From Hoplostethus atlanticus (Eukaryota; Chordata; Actinopteri; Trachichthyiformes; Trachichthyidae), in the NCBI GenBank assembly GCA_034670405.1, contig JAXDDX010000002.1:6229501-6293500 (forward strand): a stretch of DNA of 64,000 nt, in the 5' to 3' direction. How positions within the stretch are numbered: the stretch's first letter is position 1; each line of letters begins with the position of its first letter. The position numbers and the translations under genes are program-made. Shown here piece after piece: positions 1-13,767 of the stretch. The notes under the pieces are model-generated. The model saw only the letters and a program-made list of their open reading frames with translations. It was not told where the DNA came from and made no database searches.

Positions 1-3000
1 AGGGGCTCTTCTTAATGGTGATTTTAGCACACATCTCTGTCTGTCTCTCACTCTCTCTGTTACTCTCTCTCTCTGTCGTTCTCACTCTCTCACTTTTTTT
101 TTTGTGTTTAGCCATCCCGTGATCCCTAGACAAGTAGTAATTACACAGTTAGACAGAGTTATTACCAAACACGCGACCACTGCCCAGGGATGACGGATCC
201 CAGCCGCCAGCCTTTGATTCCTGATTATAGTGCAGCAGGGCACCAGGAGCAAGGGGCTTCAAAGCCGCCAAATCACTGAAAAGTCATTGATGCGCTAGTT
301 TTTCAAACGTCGCCTCAACCAGCGCAGAGTGATTCACAGATGATGACTGAAAAAAAAACAGGCGAGGCACAACTGTGATTTGGGCGTCCCATTCCTCAGA
401 TCAGTAACCTACAAAATCAACCCCCCCCCCATCTCTCCAAATGCTCAGACAAGCATGCATGTGTGTGTGCACACACAGACACACACACACACACCACATA
501 GCCATCATCCATGGGCATGCCCCTCGACATGGTCCTGGCATGTTCAAACCACGCTTCATGAAACTGTGGCCTTCTTGCCTTTGGTCTGCCATCTGCTTCC
601 AATAAGCTAAGCCAGCCTGATCCCTCTGATGTTCCCTCCACTCTGGAAAGCAGAAAGAAAGAAAAAGAGAGAGCGAGAGAGAAAGGGAGGAGAGAGATAG
701 ACAAAAAAGAGAATGATAGCGAGAGGGACATAAAAACAGAGAAATAAGGAGAATGAGAGCACGTCCCAAACACACTATAACCCCGTCCCTGCCACCAACA
801 CGCCCACACTGAATGTGCTTATTGTGCAGCAGTGCTGGGGGGTCTTAATCCACAGGGGGTCCACCTCAAGACCACCTCCATCTTGTTATTTGTGATGGGA
901 AGGGACAATGTTTCTCCCCACTGCCTCAACCCCACTGACACTAAGCCACATCGCTCCACACCAATCTGCGGTGATGAAATTGAGTACAGTCAATTGGTAA
1001 AAGAAAGGGAGCTCCCCATTGTGCTGTGGTTTTTAAACTTCTTTCTCTAGCAACCCACATTCCCCCCAAATTGTCGCGATCTAAATCTTAGTTTTGTAAG
1101 TTGTTGTGAATTAAAATCTTTTTCTTTTCAGGCTATTATAGATTGCAGGAACCGAGGAAGACTATTTAAAGAATGTACCCCTAGCTGACAGATTTGCTGA
1201 CATTTTCTTCCAGATTATTTGGGGGCCCATTTTAATTCCATCGTAACTCACCTTTGGGTCTTAAACCAGTCATTGAAATTGTCTTCTTCATACTGTAGTT
1301 CATACTGTAGGTGGCCCCTATGGTCATATCCGCTCCACACACACATTCTCACTCATTGCCAACACTGCACCGCTACCATAATGCCAGAGACTTCAAGGAG
1401 CACCACCTCAGTGTCTGAGAATTGTCAATGTGAATCTTTTTACATTTTGCAAAACGACCAAGGAGAGGCTGTTTGTTCCAGTTCCATTTCATTTTTTCCA
1501 CCACATAACATGATTTACTATAAGTGGCACAGTTATTGATGCCTTTTTATTGTGCTCATCTGGCCAACTGTTGTTTTCCATCAACAAGTGCTGAAATGGA
1601 CTGCAAAAGCATAAAATGCTGCATTTACTGGGGGAAACTCTTTGTGCCCCAGCACTATACTATCTTCTTTCATAAGTCTCGGTTTTGCCTACAATAGTGT
1701 GTGTATTCAGAAGACCATACAATGTTGGCGATGATATAAAAGCCCTTTATTATCTACTCACTGTTTTTGTAGAGGGTTGGTGCACTGATGCTGCCGGCGA
1801 TTGCTTGAAGACACTGAGAAACATTCATTGGCCTGGCTGTCACCAGTAGCCATAAACACAATATTGAATGTGTGTCCTTACCCTTCGAAGCCAAGTGCCA
1901 AGATAACTGCAGTGGGGAATGGTCAGCAATAAAGCCTTTTCAAAATACAACGAACCAGCCCGGGTCTCCACCTGAAAATAGCTCGATCCATCAAGCCAGC
2001 AATGTTTTGACTCAGATTCTGCTGAGATGTAGTGTGATGACATGGAAAATGAGGCGAGGACGAGTTAGAGACAGACTGAGCAACAGACTGAGACAGAAAG
2101 AGAGACAGGGAGAGAGGGGGGCAGGAAGAGGGATAGAGAGGTTGGACAGGGTGGCAGAATGCCGAGCAGACGGACCCTGGTATGGCAGGGGCTCTGGGCA
2201 GGCGTCAGCTGTCCCTAGCAGACTCCCTGAGGCCACCCAGAATTTACACCCAGATACCCTCCACAACTCTTTCCGAGAGCTCCATGAGGTTATCACCCAC
2301 ACCCCAAACTAAGAAATGTGTAGAGGAAGAGGTTAAATGGTCACACTTTTTTTTTTTTTCCCTCTGCAGCTAAAACCGTAGAGAACTCCAGAATATAAAG
2401 ACTGAACTATTACATTGGCAAGTCGACTAACTCTTAGGAAAGGCAACTTGAATCGGTCCCCTTGCAGCTCGGCCTCCACTTAGCCTCTGGTTATCTCAGC
2501 CCAGCTCGGCTCACCTTTGCCTTTACCTTGCTCACTTTGGCCCCCCTGCTCTACCCGGTCCAGCGTAGCCAAGCCCAGTCTAGGCCAGCCTAGCTGAAGG
2601 GTACCGATGAGACGGGTGTCTAAGTATGTAGGACGCCGTGTCTACGCTGTGCCTGCTTCACACAGGCCCTGTGACAAGTCGAGTCAGGAGGGAGCATCAT
2701 GAAGAAGGAGTTTAATTAGGAGCAAGCCTCCAAAGGGGCCACAGAGAAAGACACAGAGCCAAGCAAGCATACACAGCTTTTTCTGCAGTCTTTCCTCTCT
2801 CCTACTTTCTGTCCTTCTTCTCTCTCTCTCTCTTTCTCTCATATGCCCGATGACTATATCTGCATTTTAGTCGTTTGTAGGTTTGTGGCTCTCTCTCTCT
2901 CTCTCTCTCCACCCTCCATCTTTTTCCATTTGTCTCTCTCTTTTCATGCTGTCTCTCACTTCTCCATGCAAGGCCATTTGTTCTGTTTTGTGAGACTGAC

Positions 3001-4915
3001 GGCTGCTGATCAATACAACTTTGTGTGAGCATAGTTTGCTTGATTTTTATAGGTCATCTTTCTTACATAGATGTTTTCATAGACAGCATTGATTGTTTGA
3101 CAATAAAAATAATAGTAATAATAAGGATTACACTGTCAAATGTCACTGCTTTGTAAACAGTGGCTTTAAGATGGTGAGAAACTTTAATACTGCTCCATAA
3201 AAAGTTTGACTTTCATTCTAGCTAGCGTTTTGTAAGAGTAGATTATTCAAATAATGTCCATTTCTTTTTGGAATGAAAATCCTAATTAGTTAGAAAAATG
3301 TAGAATTTTAATATAAGAATAATAATTTTCCTGGATATTTTTGTGCATAATGTTCAGTTCTTGGTGTGATTGAAAGTGTTTTTGTTTAATCCACATCCTA
3401 TTAGCACACTCCCCAAAGACTCTATCTCCCTGCCAGCCCTGCATATCCATATTCCTCTTTCTTATAATATCAGCATAGTAGCTGGGGAATCACATCCCAA
3501 TGATCATTATCCTCCTCAGTCATTTTGAGAGACTGGTCTTTGATGTCTCTCATATGGCGGTGATGATGTCACTAGATAGAGACTGGAAGCCTTTGGAGCA
3601 GCAGTCGATGACTTTATGGAGCGCAATGAAACGCTTAACAAATTCAGGGCGTAGAGAAAGAAACGGGCAATGTAGAGTGGAGGAAAACACATAACACATA
3701 GGATGACGAGGCTAGGCGTGGGGGTGGGTGTATGTTGGGGGGGGGGGGGGGGGTGCAGCACTATGGAGTGGGTGGAGAGGGTAAGTGAGAGAGGGCCTTC
3801 TATGGCCATATGAACACTCCAAAGGATGTGATTGGTTGCCGGGCTGTGCGTCAGCCCTTGGCAACAGGTGTGATGTCTTTAAACAGGTGGGCATAACTGG
3901 GATGAGTGGCATAGCGCCCTTGCACCGCACCCTCAATCCACTGAGCCCTGCTGGAAAGCTAAGCCTGGGCCACATGCTTCAAAGTCATATAACACCCACA
4001 CCCAACACCACCATTACCCCTCCCAACCAACCCCCCCAACCAACCCCCGGGACCACCAGCTCAGTTACCCCATATGGGTCCCACCTTCACCCCATTCCCT
4101 CGTTCCCTTTTCCCAGCGTGCCCCGAGTGTTATCTCATGCAGTCTGTGCCGGTGGCGGTAGGTGGTTGAATTCGGTGCTGTGAGTAAAAAAAGTAAGTTG
4201 GTTTTCCTTGAATGCATTCTCATGTGAACAGGAAGAGGCCAGCGGTTCAGCTGTTGTCAGTTCAATATGAATTCTTGCATCGCCAAGACCAGAATGAGAA
4301 CTACATAAAAGAAACAGGAAAAGTTTCACATCTCGCGCCTTTGCCAAAAAAGACAGCATGCTAGACCTTTGCAACCCCTTTGTTCTCTTGACTCATCCAC
4401 CTCAGATGGAGCAAGAGTGCCTGATTCACTGTAGGTCTGTTAGAAGTCAGATCTCCTGCGTTGCCTCAGTTGATTTGTTTGGTGTGATTTCCTGAAGACT
4501 GTCAGAGACATGAGAGATGCTTTCAAATTCAGAACTCCAGATTTCCACTCTGGGGGCCAAGTGAGGATTCAGAGTGAGGAGAGGAGAGCCAGCAAATGTT
4601 GACACGCTTACAGTAGCTGCCTCGCCACGAGACGCCTCAGGAATCAAACAGCTATCACACACACAAAAGAAGCCCTCTAAGTTCACTAAAACCACACTCA
4701 AAACAGGGCTTTGTTCTGCTGACATGAGAGATGACTGGATTGTTATTTGTTTTCTAAGCAGGCAGATCGCTCCCTGTCACTTCTGCTGCCGGTTGTGATG
4801 GAATAGCTAGCGCTCGTATCTCTTCCGTGAGTGAGTACTGAAGGAGACAAACAAATGAGCGGAGGAAGTTCACTAAGATTAACTTATCTTAGCATCTATC
4901 TTTTCTCCTTTCTCC

Positions 4916-4922
<7 letters not shown>

Positions 4923-4963
<41 letters not shown>
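4923..4963 (+). repeat. CT microsatellite
   Basis: About 20 uninterrupted CT units in the first mef2c intron, with a CA array 80 bp further on (5043-5075). Confidence 0.95.
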
Positions 4964-4966
<3 letters not shown>

Positions 4967-5040
4967 CTCATCGCTAACACCCACTCTCACACACCCACAC
5001 AGGCACACACGAAACAGAGACTCATTCCCCTCGTTCCCCT

Positions 5041-5077
<37 letters not shown>

Positions 5078-5523
5078 AAAGATATACACACACAGAGAGA
5101 CACACACTTGATCAGCATCAAATACAGGGTGTGCTAAAGTAAATTTAATTACGTCTGTCTGATATGGAGCTTCAGATGAAAGCAGGAGAGCGCAGTGTGA
5201 AGCGACGTCTGCGCAGACAGGAGCAGGCCCGTGATATTCCTCCTGTAGACTAATCTCCCTTTATTAAAGCCAGCCGTGGAGGAGAGAGGGAAGGAGGGAG
5301 GTAGGGAGTGAAGGGGGGGGGGGGGGGGTGCCTTTGATGAGATCTCCAACTGTCAGCTACTGTACTTTTCTTCTTTCTCGCTCTTTCTTTTGTCTCTCAC
5401 TGTACAAATGAACGCAGCGCCCATCGGTACATCCCTACTCATGCTATCACACACCGTAATGTGCTCTGAAACTTATCCCTGTTGTTATTGTTGTCAGCGA
5501 TATCTAGAGAAGGACCGAGAGGC

Positions 5524-5525
<2 letters not shown>

Positions 5526-5569
<44 letters not shown>
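5526..5569 (+). repeat. CT microsatellite
   Basis: About 22 CT units in the first mef2c intron. Confidence 0.95.
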
Positions 5570-5578
<9 letters not shown>

Positions 5579-6111
5579 GCTCTCTCTTCCGGTGGTGGGA
5601 GAGTTGAGCGAGTGGAGAGTGGGCTTCTCTGTCTATCTGCTGTTTTTTGGCCACTCTAATGGGGGCAGGTGGCCATCAGGTGGCCAAAACAGAAACTGCC
5701 GCACTTATAAACACACCTACCACAGAACTGAACTCACTCACCTTTCCCGTATGTTATTCGTATTTCATTATCCACTGATGACTATGGTTATAAAATGTGT
5801 TTTACTCCCATGTTTTATGACTGTCCTCCTTCCTGTGTAATTATGAGGTTTTAAGGTCCCATGTTGCCTCATTTGATCCAAGAGTCTGAACATTTGTTAT
5901 GTCTAGTTAGTGGATGCAATTACATCCTTTGTGCCATCCTGAATGTTCAGCTGCATGTATACTTGTTGACAAAGTGTCCTCATCTCACCCCACGTTGATG
6001 GAGGTTAGAATGGAGCCTGCTGAAATGATTCATTGTAAAGGTTAATGATGTAGTTCATCCTGTATTGAACATTTTCTCAGAACACAGTCATAGAGAAAAT
6101 GCTTTAGTTAG

Positions 6112-6613
<502 letters not shown>

Positions 6614-6751
6614 GCTTTGAGCAAGAAGGAGAACAAAGGCGGCGAGAGCCCGGAGCTCGAGTCTGCTCTCACCCTCACACCACGCACTGAGGAGAAATAC
6701 AAACAGATTAACGAAGAGTTTGATCACATGATTAAAACTCATAAGATACCC
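6614..6751 (+). CDS. mef2c: mef2c exon alpha2 (mutually exclusive)
   Basis: This 138-nt exon, phase 0 at both ends, encodes 46 residues beginning ALSKKENKGGESP and ending DHMIKTHKIP, followed by a GTAAGT donor. It is homologous to alpha1: TEEKYKQINEEFDHMI aligns with [16 protein letters not shown]. Alpha2 is the isoform enriched in skeletal muscle and some neurons in mammals. LTPRTEEKY keeps the TP motif known as a phosphosite region in MEF2 alpha2 exons. Compared with my recollection of the human exon it differs at about ten positions, clearly more than alpha1. The acceptor has a weak pyrimidine tract interrupted by purines, which suits regulated use. Confidence 0.96.
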
Positions 6752-9312
6752 GTAAGTACTGGGTTGACACTAAGCCGCATCTTCAGCTGGCTAACGAGAT
6801 GCTGAGTGGCCAGTAACTGTTGAGCTAACCCAGCTAACCACCATTGTTTGCCACTAGACTAAATACACCAAGTGAAAGTTAACCACAATCTAGCAGACAC
6901 ATACGGATATGTCAAGTACAACTAGCAGCTATATACTTACAGTTAAGATAGATTACACTTCTTTGATTTTGCTTGATTACAGTTGCGGAGGAGTCCTCAA
7001 ATTGAACATAACTTTAACCATAACTACCAGGCATTTCTCTCACAGTGATTGTGTGCTTTTCTCTCGTGACAAATTTTAACGTTATTGGTATTCCACCCTG
7101 AACCCATTACCCATAATGCCTTGCCTGGCTCTCACGGGAGGTGTGGTCTGCATGTGCTTTTCCTTTTCCTGCACCAAAACACAGCACTCAGTCACCCACA
7201 ACAACACAAGGACAGATGCTACGGCAATGAAACGGCAGCAGACATGCACGTGTCTTTTTCTCCCACATTACATGATGATGAAAAAAACTCAATTATCTCC
7301 CTTCAACCTTCATCACTGAAATAATGAGGCTAATGAAGCCTACATCGAACTGTAACAATCTTTTACAATGACATCTTTGTTGGTGGCCACAGGTTTTCTA
7401 GAGTTTGTTAGCCGCTGGATTTCTACAGCAGAAATTTAGAATAATGAAATCTCAACATAGTCAGCCACCAGAAACCACAAAGTAAAAGCCCCTCTCAAAG
7501 TAAACTGAGCCTGCTCTCCATTCAGAAAGCACCATATTGGAATGGTTAATGTTATAGCCATGCAGAGAAAAGAGATAATTCCATGGTAGATAATTCAAAG
7601 AGGAACAGTAGTGTCTGACAGAGCGCTGTGGACCAGGGGGAGATGTGGTTAGAAGCAAGGCGAGGGCTGGTAAACCGGGGTGGCGTGGCGGGGTGGGGTT
7701 GGGATTGGGGCTGGGTGGGGATGGGGGTGGAGCAGAAGTGGTGGGGGTGACTCTGCACACAACAAGTGGCAGTTCAGTGTGTGGTCAGGGTAGCTGCCAA
7801 GCACTGGGCCTCTGGATTGCAGGGACTGTTGAGGGGACTGTGGGGTGAGGGGGAGGAGGAAGAGTGAAAACAGGAAGGATGGCACCAGTTAAATGACAGC
7901 TTGCAGGCGAGGCCCATACACCAGTGACGGGGTGTGTGTACACAGACAGTCAGACACACACATCTACAAGCCCCCACAGTAACTGAACCACAGAGCGTAG
8001 AGCAGTTATGAGGTACAGAAACACCAACAAGGAATCCAAGATGGAAGAAATTACTGAAAATCTTCAAAAAATAAAACAGAACCAGATACACTCGCTCATG
8101 AAAGAAAGCAACCATAGCTTTTGGCTAGCCCACTCCTGCGTAGAGTTGCAGCAAAAGCGAAAAAGTGGAGAGGCCTGCGATGAAATATGGTTCGAGTAAC
8201 CCTCTTTGTGCCATGAAATAATATTTGCCCAGCAAAAAGAACATTAGCAAGGGGGAGAAAATCGAAGAAGACGAGGCAGCGCTCAGCCTCGTATCCTACT
8301 TCCACGTCAGCCGGGCTGTTGGTCCCACTGATGAGCTCCCTCCATTGCCCTGGGACACATGGCAGCAATTTAGGGCCCTATTTTCTACTTCCTTAAGCTA
8401 ACATGCAAGATCAACCACTTCCAGGGCACTCCCAAGGTTAAGCCCTTCTGCCAAGTGACACAATAAACATGACAAACTAGACGCCTGGGGCCAGGAGGCC
8501 TTGCTACCCTAGCTACCTCTACTCATGTTCCTGATGAGATTGTTGACTGATAGCCTACCACTTAAAACACACTTAGTATGAGCTCCAAGTGACAGAAAAA
8601 TACGTTACTCCTGCATATATATACAGTAACTCTGCCATGCTAATTGCATTCTCTCAAAGTTACTTTTACAGGACATATTGTGTAGATTTTTATAGCGAGG
8701 TGAAGACAGGCTGAATTATCTTTAGCTCATTTAGAACAGTGGGATGCCATTGGCCTTATTCCCAGTAAACCATAGCCTCTTTCATTTATTTAATGTAATA
8801 AACCAAGAATGTATTTCTGGGAATAAATACAGTGACCACAGCGCAATGTTTCCTCAGGTCAACCTTTTGCTTTCACCAAAGAAAATGTCATTAGACTGTC
8901 ACGGCTTGTCAGGAGCAAAACGTAAATAAGTTGCGTAAATGGTATTAGTAGCATTCGAAGTAGCAAAGAGAACGTCCATATTCCTCTTTTCATACTAGTC
9001 CTGCTCTCTCTGTTGGGTAGAGTCTGGATAGACTGGCCAAGACCTTATATCAGCTTGTGAGCATTTTGAGGTACTCAAAGAGGAGTTTTCTAAGCGCTCA
9101 CTCTCTCTTTTTTGTGCAGTGCTCCCCTTCAACATTCCTACTTGCTCATTCTTTGTCTTTGTCCTAAGAAGTTGTTTTCCCCACCAGTCGTCTGTGCACG
9201 CACGTCTATTGTTAGTTGTCCGTTTGTCCTTGTGGACTTGGGTGTCTCTTTCAGTCTCTCTTTGCCTGCTTCTGTTTTATATTCCTTTGTGTTCCTGGAG
9301 TGTGTCTAGAAT

Positions 9313-9347
<35 letters not shown>

Positions 9348-9502
9348 CTCTCTCTCTCTTTCTGTGTCCATTCCTCCATTTGGTGGACTTGTTTTAGTTT
9401 GTTCACTCACTGCATTTGCTGGCATCTCTTACTATTTGGGTTAATTAAACACTAAAAATTAAACTGTCTCTATCTCTCTCTCCCTCTCTCTCTCTCTCTC
9501 AG
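6752..9502 (+). other. mef2c: mef2c intron
   Basis: An intron with no supported exon. It contains a G-rich stretch with G4 potential at about 7676-7740 and a CT array at 9317-9359. Its last 35 bases are another CT array, which forms the polypyrimidine tract of the next exon. Confidence 0.85.
9317..9359 (+). repeat. CT microsatellite
   Basis: A CT array with a single G interruption, 145 bp before the CT tract that forms the next acceptor. Confidence 0.95.
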
Positions 9503-9505
9503 CAG

Positions 9506-9692
9506 GCCGTGCCCCCGTCTAACTACGAGATGCCCGTGTCCATCCCTGTTAGCAACCAGAACAGTCTCATTTACAGCCACCCCGGTGGTTCCCTAGGCAA
9601 CCACAACCTGTTGCCCCTGGCGCACCATGGCCTACAGAGAAACAGCATGTCACCCGGAGTTACACACAGACCCCCCAGTGCAGGTAACACAG
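9506..9692 (+). CDS. mef2c: mef2c exon ([15 protein letters not shown]...)
   Basis: The exon encodes [20 protein letters not shown] through [20 protein letters not shown] plus one base, matching the proline/serine-rich start of the MEF2C transactivation domain. It enters in phase 0 from either alpha exon and leaves in phase 1. The acceptor is a NAGNAG pair, so the exon may also start at 9503 and add one glutamine. The chosen start (9506) gives RLC-AVPP as in the mammalian protein. At the 3' end a second possible donor lies nine bases upstream. [14 protein letters not shown] is strongly conserved in the family. Confidence in the identity is very high; the exact boundary use is inferred. Confidence 0.96.
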
Positions 9693-10550
9693 GTAGGACC
9701 TCACATGCACTCATGCACCCATGCACACGCTCCCATTGTACCTATCTATCACGCGCGCACAAAAAAACACACACATGCAGTACACACACTCTCATATTCC
9801 AGTGCACCACCCATTTCCTTACCCATACTTTTCCACCAAAAGGCAGTGAACAAATCAGAAGCCAAACCCCCCCCATGTATTCACATATTGCTTGCTCAGT
9901 ATTTTATTTAAAGTAAGTCGATGATTTAACATTGCAATTAAACCCGGCCAGCAGCAGGCCTGTTGATTTAGTGTGAGGTTCTATACTGGGAATGTCTGGC
10001 CCTATGTATAGGCATTGATTTGCTGGTGACATAAGCAAATGAGGCCTGTTGGTTTGTTATTGTTGTCCGGAGTCCTTATTCTGTCCCTCTGGTCTGTAGG
10101 CTGCTGCCCACACCCCCACCCTGTCATTACAACTGGATGCGAGAAGCGCCAGCGCAAACTAAATATGAGTTTTGGCGCTGGCAGCATCCACACCAAACCG
10201 CACACGTTCTGGGCCCTCCCACTCTTCCACCTCACATAGCTTAAAAATAATAATGTGTCATTTTTCTTGGACGGTGTCTCCATGTATCCACTCGCAGTGT
10301 CCAGTTGCTCAGAGCGTTAAGGCTTTAGTGGGAAGCAGTATTCCTTTTGGTATCAGCACACACATCCCCGTGCACGGTCCTGCACGGGCACACACGCAGA
10401 GCGGATAGTGACTGAAACGAGTTAGACACTAAAAGCCGAGCGAGGTAGGAAAAGAGAGGCAATAGTGGATGTCATGCTGGTGTGAAAGAGGGAGGTCTCT
10501 CCTCTAATGGTTTTCCTCTCTTTTCCTCTCCTCTCTCTTTCATCTTTCAG
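9693..10550 (+). other. mef2c: mef2c intron
   Basis: An 858-nt intron from GTAGGA to a pyrimidine-rich TTTCAG acceptor. It has CA-rich sequence after the donor and no other exon-like segment. Confidence 0.85.
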
Positions 10551-10598
10551 GTGGCCTCATGGGTGCTGACCTCACCACTGGCGCGGGCACCAGTGCTG
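10551..10598 (+). CDS. mef2c: mef2c exon (GGLMGADLTTGAGTSAG)
   Basis: A 48-nt exon, phase 1 to phase 1, encoding G/GLMGADLTTGAGTSA/G between TTTCAG and GTAAGG. Human MEF2C has GGLMGGDLTSGAGTSAG at the same place. At exactly 16 codons it could be skipped without breaking the frame. It is glycine/threonine-rich linker sequence in the transactivation domain, with no enzymatic motif. A CA microsatellite begins about 40 nt after the donor. Confidence 0.95.
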
Positions 10599-10636
10599 GT
10601 AAGGATGGCCTCCTCTTTGCTCACACAGTTGTCTGC

Positions 10637-10638
<2 letters not shown>

Positions 10639-10669
<31 letters not shown>
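10639..10669 (+). repeat. CA microsatellite
   Basis: About 15 CA units starting 40 bp after the 48-nt mef2c exon. CA repeats near donors can recruit hnRNP L, so an effect on inclusion is conceivable. Confidence 0.95.
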
Positions 10670-10673
<4 letters not shown>

Positions 10674-12019
10674 TACACGGTAGCCATTCACCCACTCGGG
10701 GCCATAAAACGCATGACTAATAGTAACCCAAACCCAAGTGGAGATTCTGTCCATCATGTGTTGATGTTAGTGGTCTTGGACTTCATCTGGGAATGTTTGC
10801 CCAGTGCCGGGGCTGTGACACATCCTGCTTGGTCTCAGCTCTAAAATGGTAAAACAAGTGGGGGAAAAAATAAATAAAATGACATTACAGCGGAATAGAC
10901 TGACAGGCAATCAGGAGAGGTGCTAGACTTACTGTAGGTTTAATTCTTTCCCTCTCACCCCCCACCCCATTTCTAAAGAGCCAAGCACCAACATGCTGAT
11001 AATATACGACCCTTTAACCACTATTTATTTCTGCTACCTCTTGGGTTTTGATGTAAACTGCAAATGACAACACCCATAGTTCCCATTTGGTCCATGTTGC
11101 TTTGCTACATAAACTCTTTATACAGGCTAACTGCTGTCATATGTCCGTACCGAAATTAATTCAATGTTTTGCCAAAACGATCCTGTGGAGAGTGGAGCAA
11201 CCTATGTTTAAAAAACATGTGTGGGATCATGTGTGTTAGTTTTGGGGATCCACAAGTGTCTCTGAGGGTGTATTAGGCCACTGTTTTATTGCAGAGATTC
11301 CCTTTTAAAGGGTTACATTTTACAGCCCTGAAGTATAGTGCAGAGTATAAAAGGGGGGAGTCGGGGGGTCAGTGGGGCACAGCTGGGCAACCCTGTCTGG
11401 CCCCTAGGGCTCCATCTCAGGGGTCAATGCCTGGTTCCTCTGTCTGGTTGCTCATCACACACACACACACACACACAACAGGGTCGTTTGTTGTGGCATG
11501 TGTTCCGTCGGCGGCGTGCTGCAGAGCGTGCTTCAAATGTAGCCTTTGTGTCGCCATGGTGAAGGAACAGAGGCGCTCTGTGAGAGTTCTGCGTCGCTCA
11601 GCAGCAGCGGCGAAAAACACGATGTGGAGAGAGAGTCATGTGGAAGCTAAAAGATTCCATTCAAAGCTCTCTTAAATCTCATCTAGAGGGAGAGAGAAAG
11701 AGTGTGTGGGGGGGAAACCCCAGTGATGAATATCCACTGATGGTGGAAGCATGTGTGCAGGGGAGAAACAGTGGGGGAACACAGATGGAAGTGTTCTGTG
11801 AAGTTGGTCAGCCATTTTAATGATGTTCTTCTGAGTGACTCAACGTGAGGTGGCCCAGCCACTGTGGCACCACAAAGACCAGTTTAATGTTCTTCTTCTC
11901 CTCAGTCAGTTTTGATAAGCTGATTGTCTAGGTAGCTGTCTGGCGGCCTTTCTGGGTGCCATAAGTGGCATGGCCTAAGTGGTACAGGATGGCCTGTGTG
12001 GGTGGGTGGGTGTGTCACA

Positions 12020-12056
<37 letters not shown>

Positions 12057-12180
12057 CCACTCCTGTGACACTCATGTCATGGCTGTCAGAAGTGTCAGAT
12101 TTGATTGATTGAGAGAAATAACACTGTTTATTACTGTAAGGTTGATTTATCATGTCTTCTTTATGGAAATGTTGTGGCAA

Positions 12181-12184
<4 letters not shown>

Positions 12185-12241
<57 letters not shown>
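12185..12241 (+). repeat. GT microsatellite
   Basis: About 28 GT units. A CA array of about 17 units lies 130 bp upstream (12019-12054), so the transcript could form a hairpin between them. Confidence 0.95.
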
Positions 12242-12242
<1 letters not shown>

Positions 12243-13377
12243 CACATATATGTGTATGTTATATGTGCCATCCCCTTCACCAGCTAAGAGAGTGAGAGAG
12301 ATACAAAGATGGAGTAAGGGAGCGAGAGAGAGAGAGAGAAAGAAAGTGAGTGAAGGAGTGAAAGAGAGCCAATGAAAGGAGTGAAGGAGGCCATTTACTT
12401 GTGAAAACCTCCCACCTCCATTTGTGCAATTATTTAGCTGCCAGCTCTGCTCTGATCAGCACTCTGCTCACCAAAGCACATTGAAGAATTAACCAGCAAT
12501 TGCTGTCACCTCTCACCTTGATCACACACCAATTACTCTCTAAAATTAGACACATGTAAGACACATCATTAGGACATCTCTTGCCTCAATCACACACATA
12601 CAAACACAAGCTACACTCACCTGTACACACATTTTAAAACATTGGACAGCCTCTTTCTTCCTCTGACCTCCTATCTTGCAGCTGCTGTGTCCCCCCTCTG
12701 AGACCTCAATTCAGCTGATACAGCAACTGGCAACCGGTCAGGTTCAATAGATCAAACAATGTGTGTCTGATGTGTGTCGGCACCTCGCATTAAGTGTACA
12801 AGCTGTAAGTGTGAGTGTGACATCTCAGTTCAGTTGGTGAATTCAGTATTGAATGCACATTTGGCCAAACCGCAACGGAAGAGTGTGTGTGTATGGGGAA
12901 TAGAATGGAACGCGCCTGTTAGACCACAACAGGACATCAGAAATTTGTTCAGTAACAGTTAAATGTACACGAGTTTAACCACACCCCTCCTTTGTATGTG
13001 TGTGTGTGTGGGTGTGTGTGTGTGTGTGTGTAAGACAGAGAGAAAGAGAGAGAAAACGAAAGCTGTGCTGGGTCGTAACCAGTGCACCTAGAGGCAGTTA
13101 GCTTTGACCTCAGCCTCTTAGCGCTTTCAAAAATAAAGTTGTTTATCTGAATCTGAGATCAGATGTCCCTCTCGATACGTGAGCTTCATACAGCAGCAGA
13201 ACAGACTCCTGGCTGGGCTGTGTTCATTTTGGTACTTCCTCTAAATGGTCGACGCCAGCCTGCATCGCGGCCTCGCAGCTCGACCAATGTGAAGTAGCAT
13301 AGAGGAGAAGAGTGGAAGTGAACACTGGATACCTACAGCGCTCAGGGCTACGTGTAGAATGAAACTGCTCTGTGATC

Positions 13378-13415
13378 AATAGAATAGAATAGAATAGAAT
13401 AGAATAGAATAGAAT
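13378..13415 (+). repeat. AGAAT pentanucleotide array
   Basis: About seven perfect AGAAT units. Confidence 0.95.
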
Positions 13416-13703
13416 CATTGCAATCACAGTTCTAGCTCCATTAGTTCAATTTGCTTGTGAGTTGTCGTTCTGAGTGCTTAAAGACCGGCCTATGCCACTC
13501 ATGATCACAGTCATCCAGCAGCTAATTGACTGGACTGCAACCATCTCCACGGGGGTGGAAATACACAGATGTCGGTTTAATTGTCTCTAAGATGAAGTCC
13601 ATGCCATCTTGAACAAACCGTGCATTAATGTCTCTGTATGGCTCAGTCTCTTTTTTTCATCTGTACAGAAACACTGATGTACTTCCTGCTGGGTTATTTG
13701 CTA

Positions 13704-13706
<3 letters not shown>

Positions 13707-13739
<33 letters not shown>

Positions 13740-13767
13740 GTGTGTGTGTGTGTGTGTGTGTGTGTGA
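13707..13767 (+). repeat. GT microsatellite
   Basis: Two GT blocks separated by AG. Confidence 0.95.

Noticed and set aside
8008-8199. Lysine/glutamate-rich 63-codon ORF in an intron
   Set aside because: No splice sites frame it and the composition alone is not evidence for a gene.
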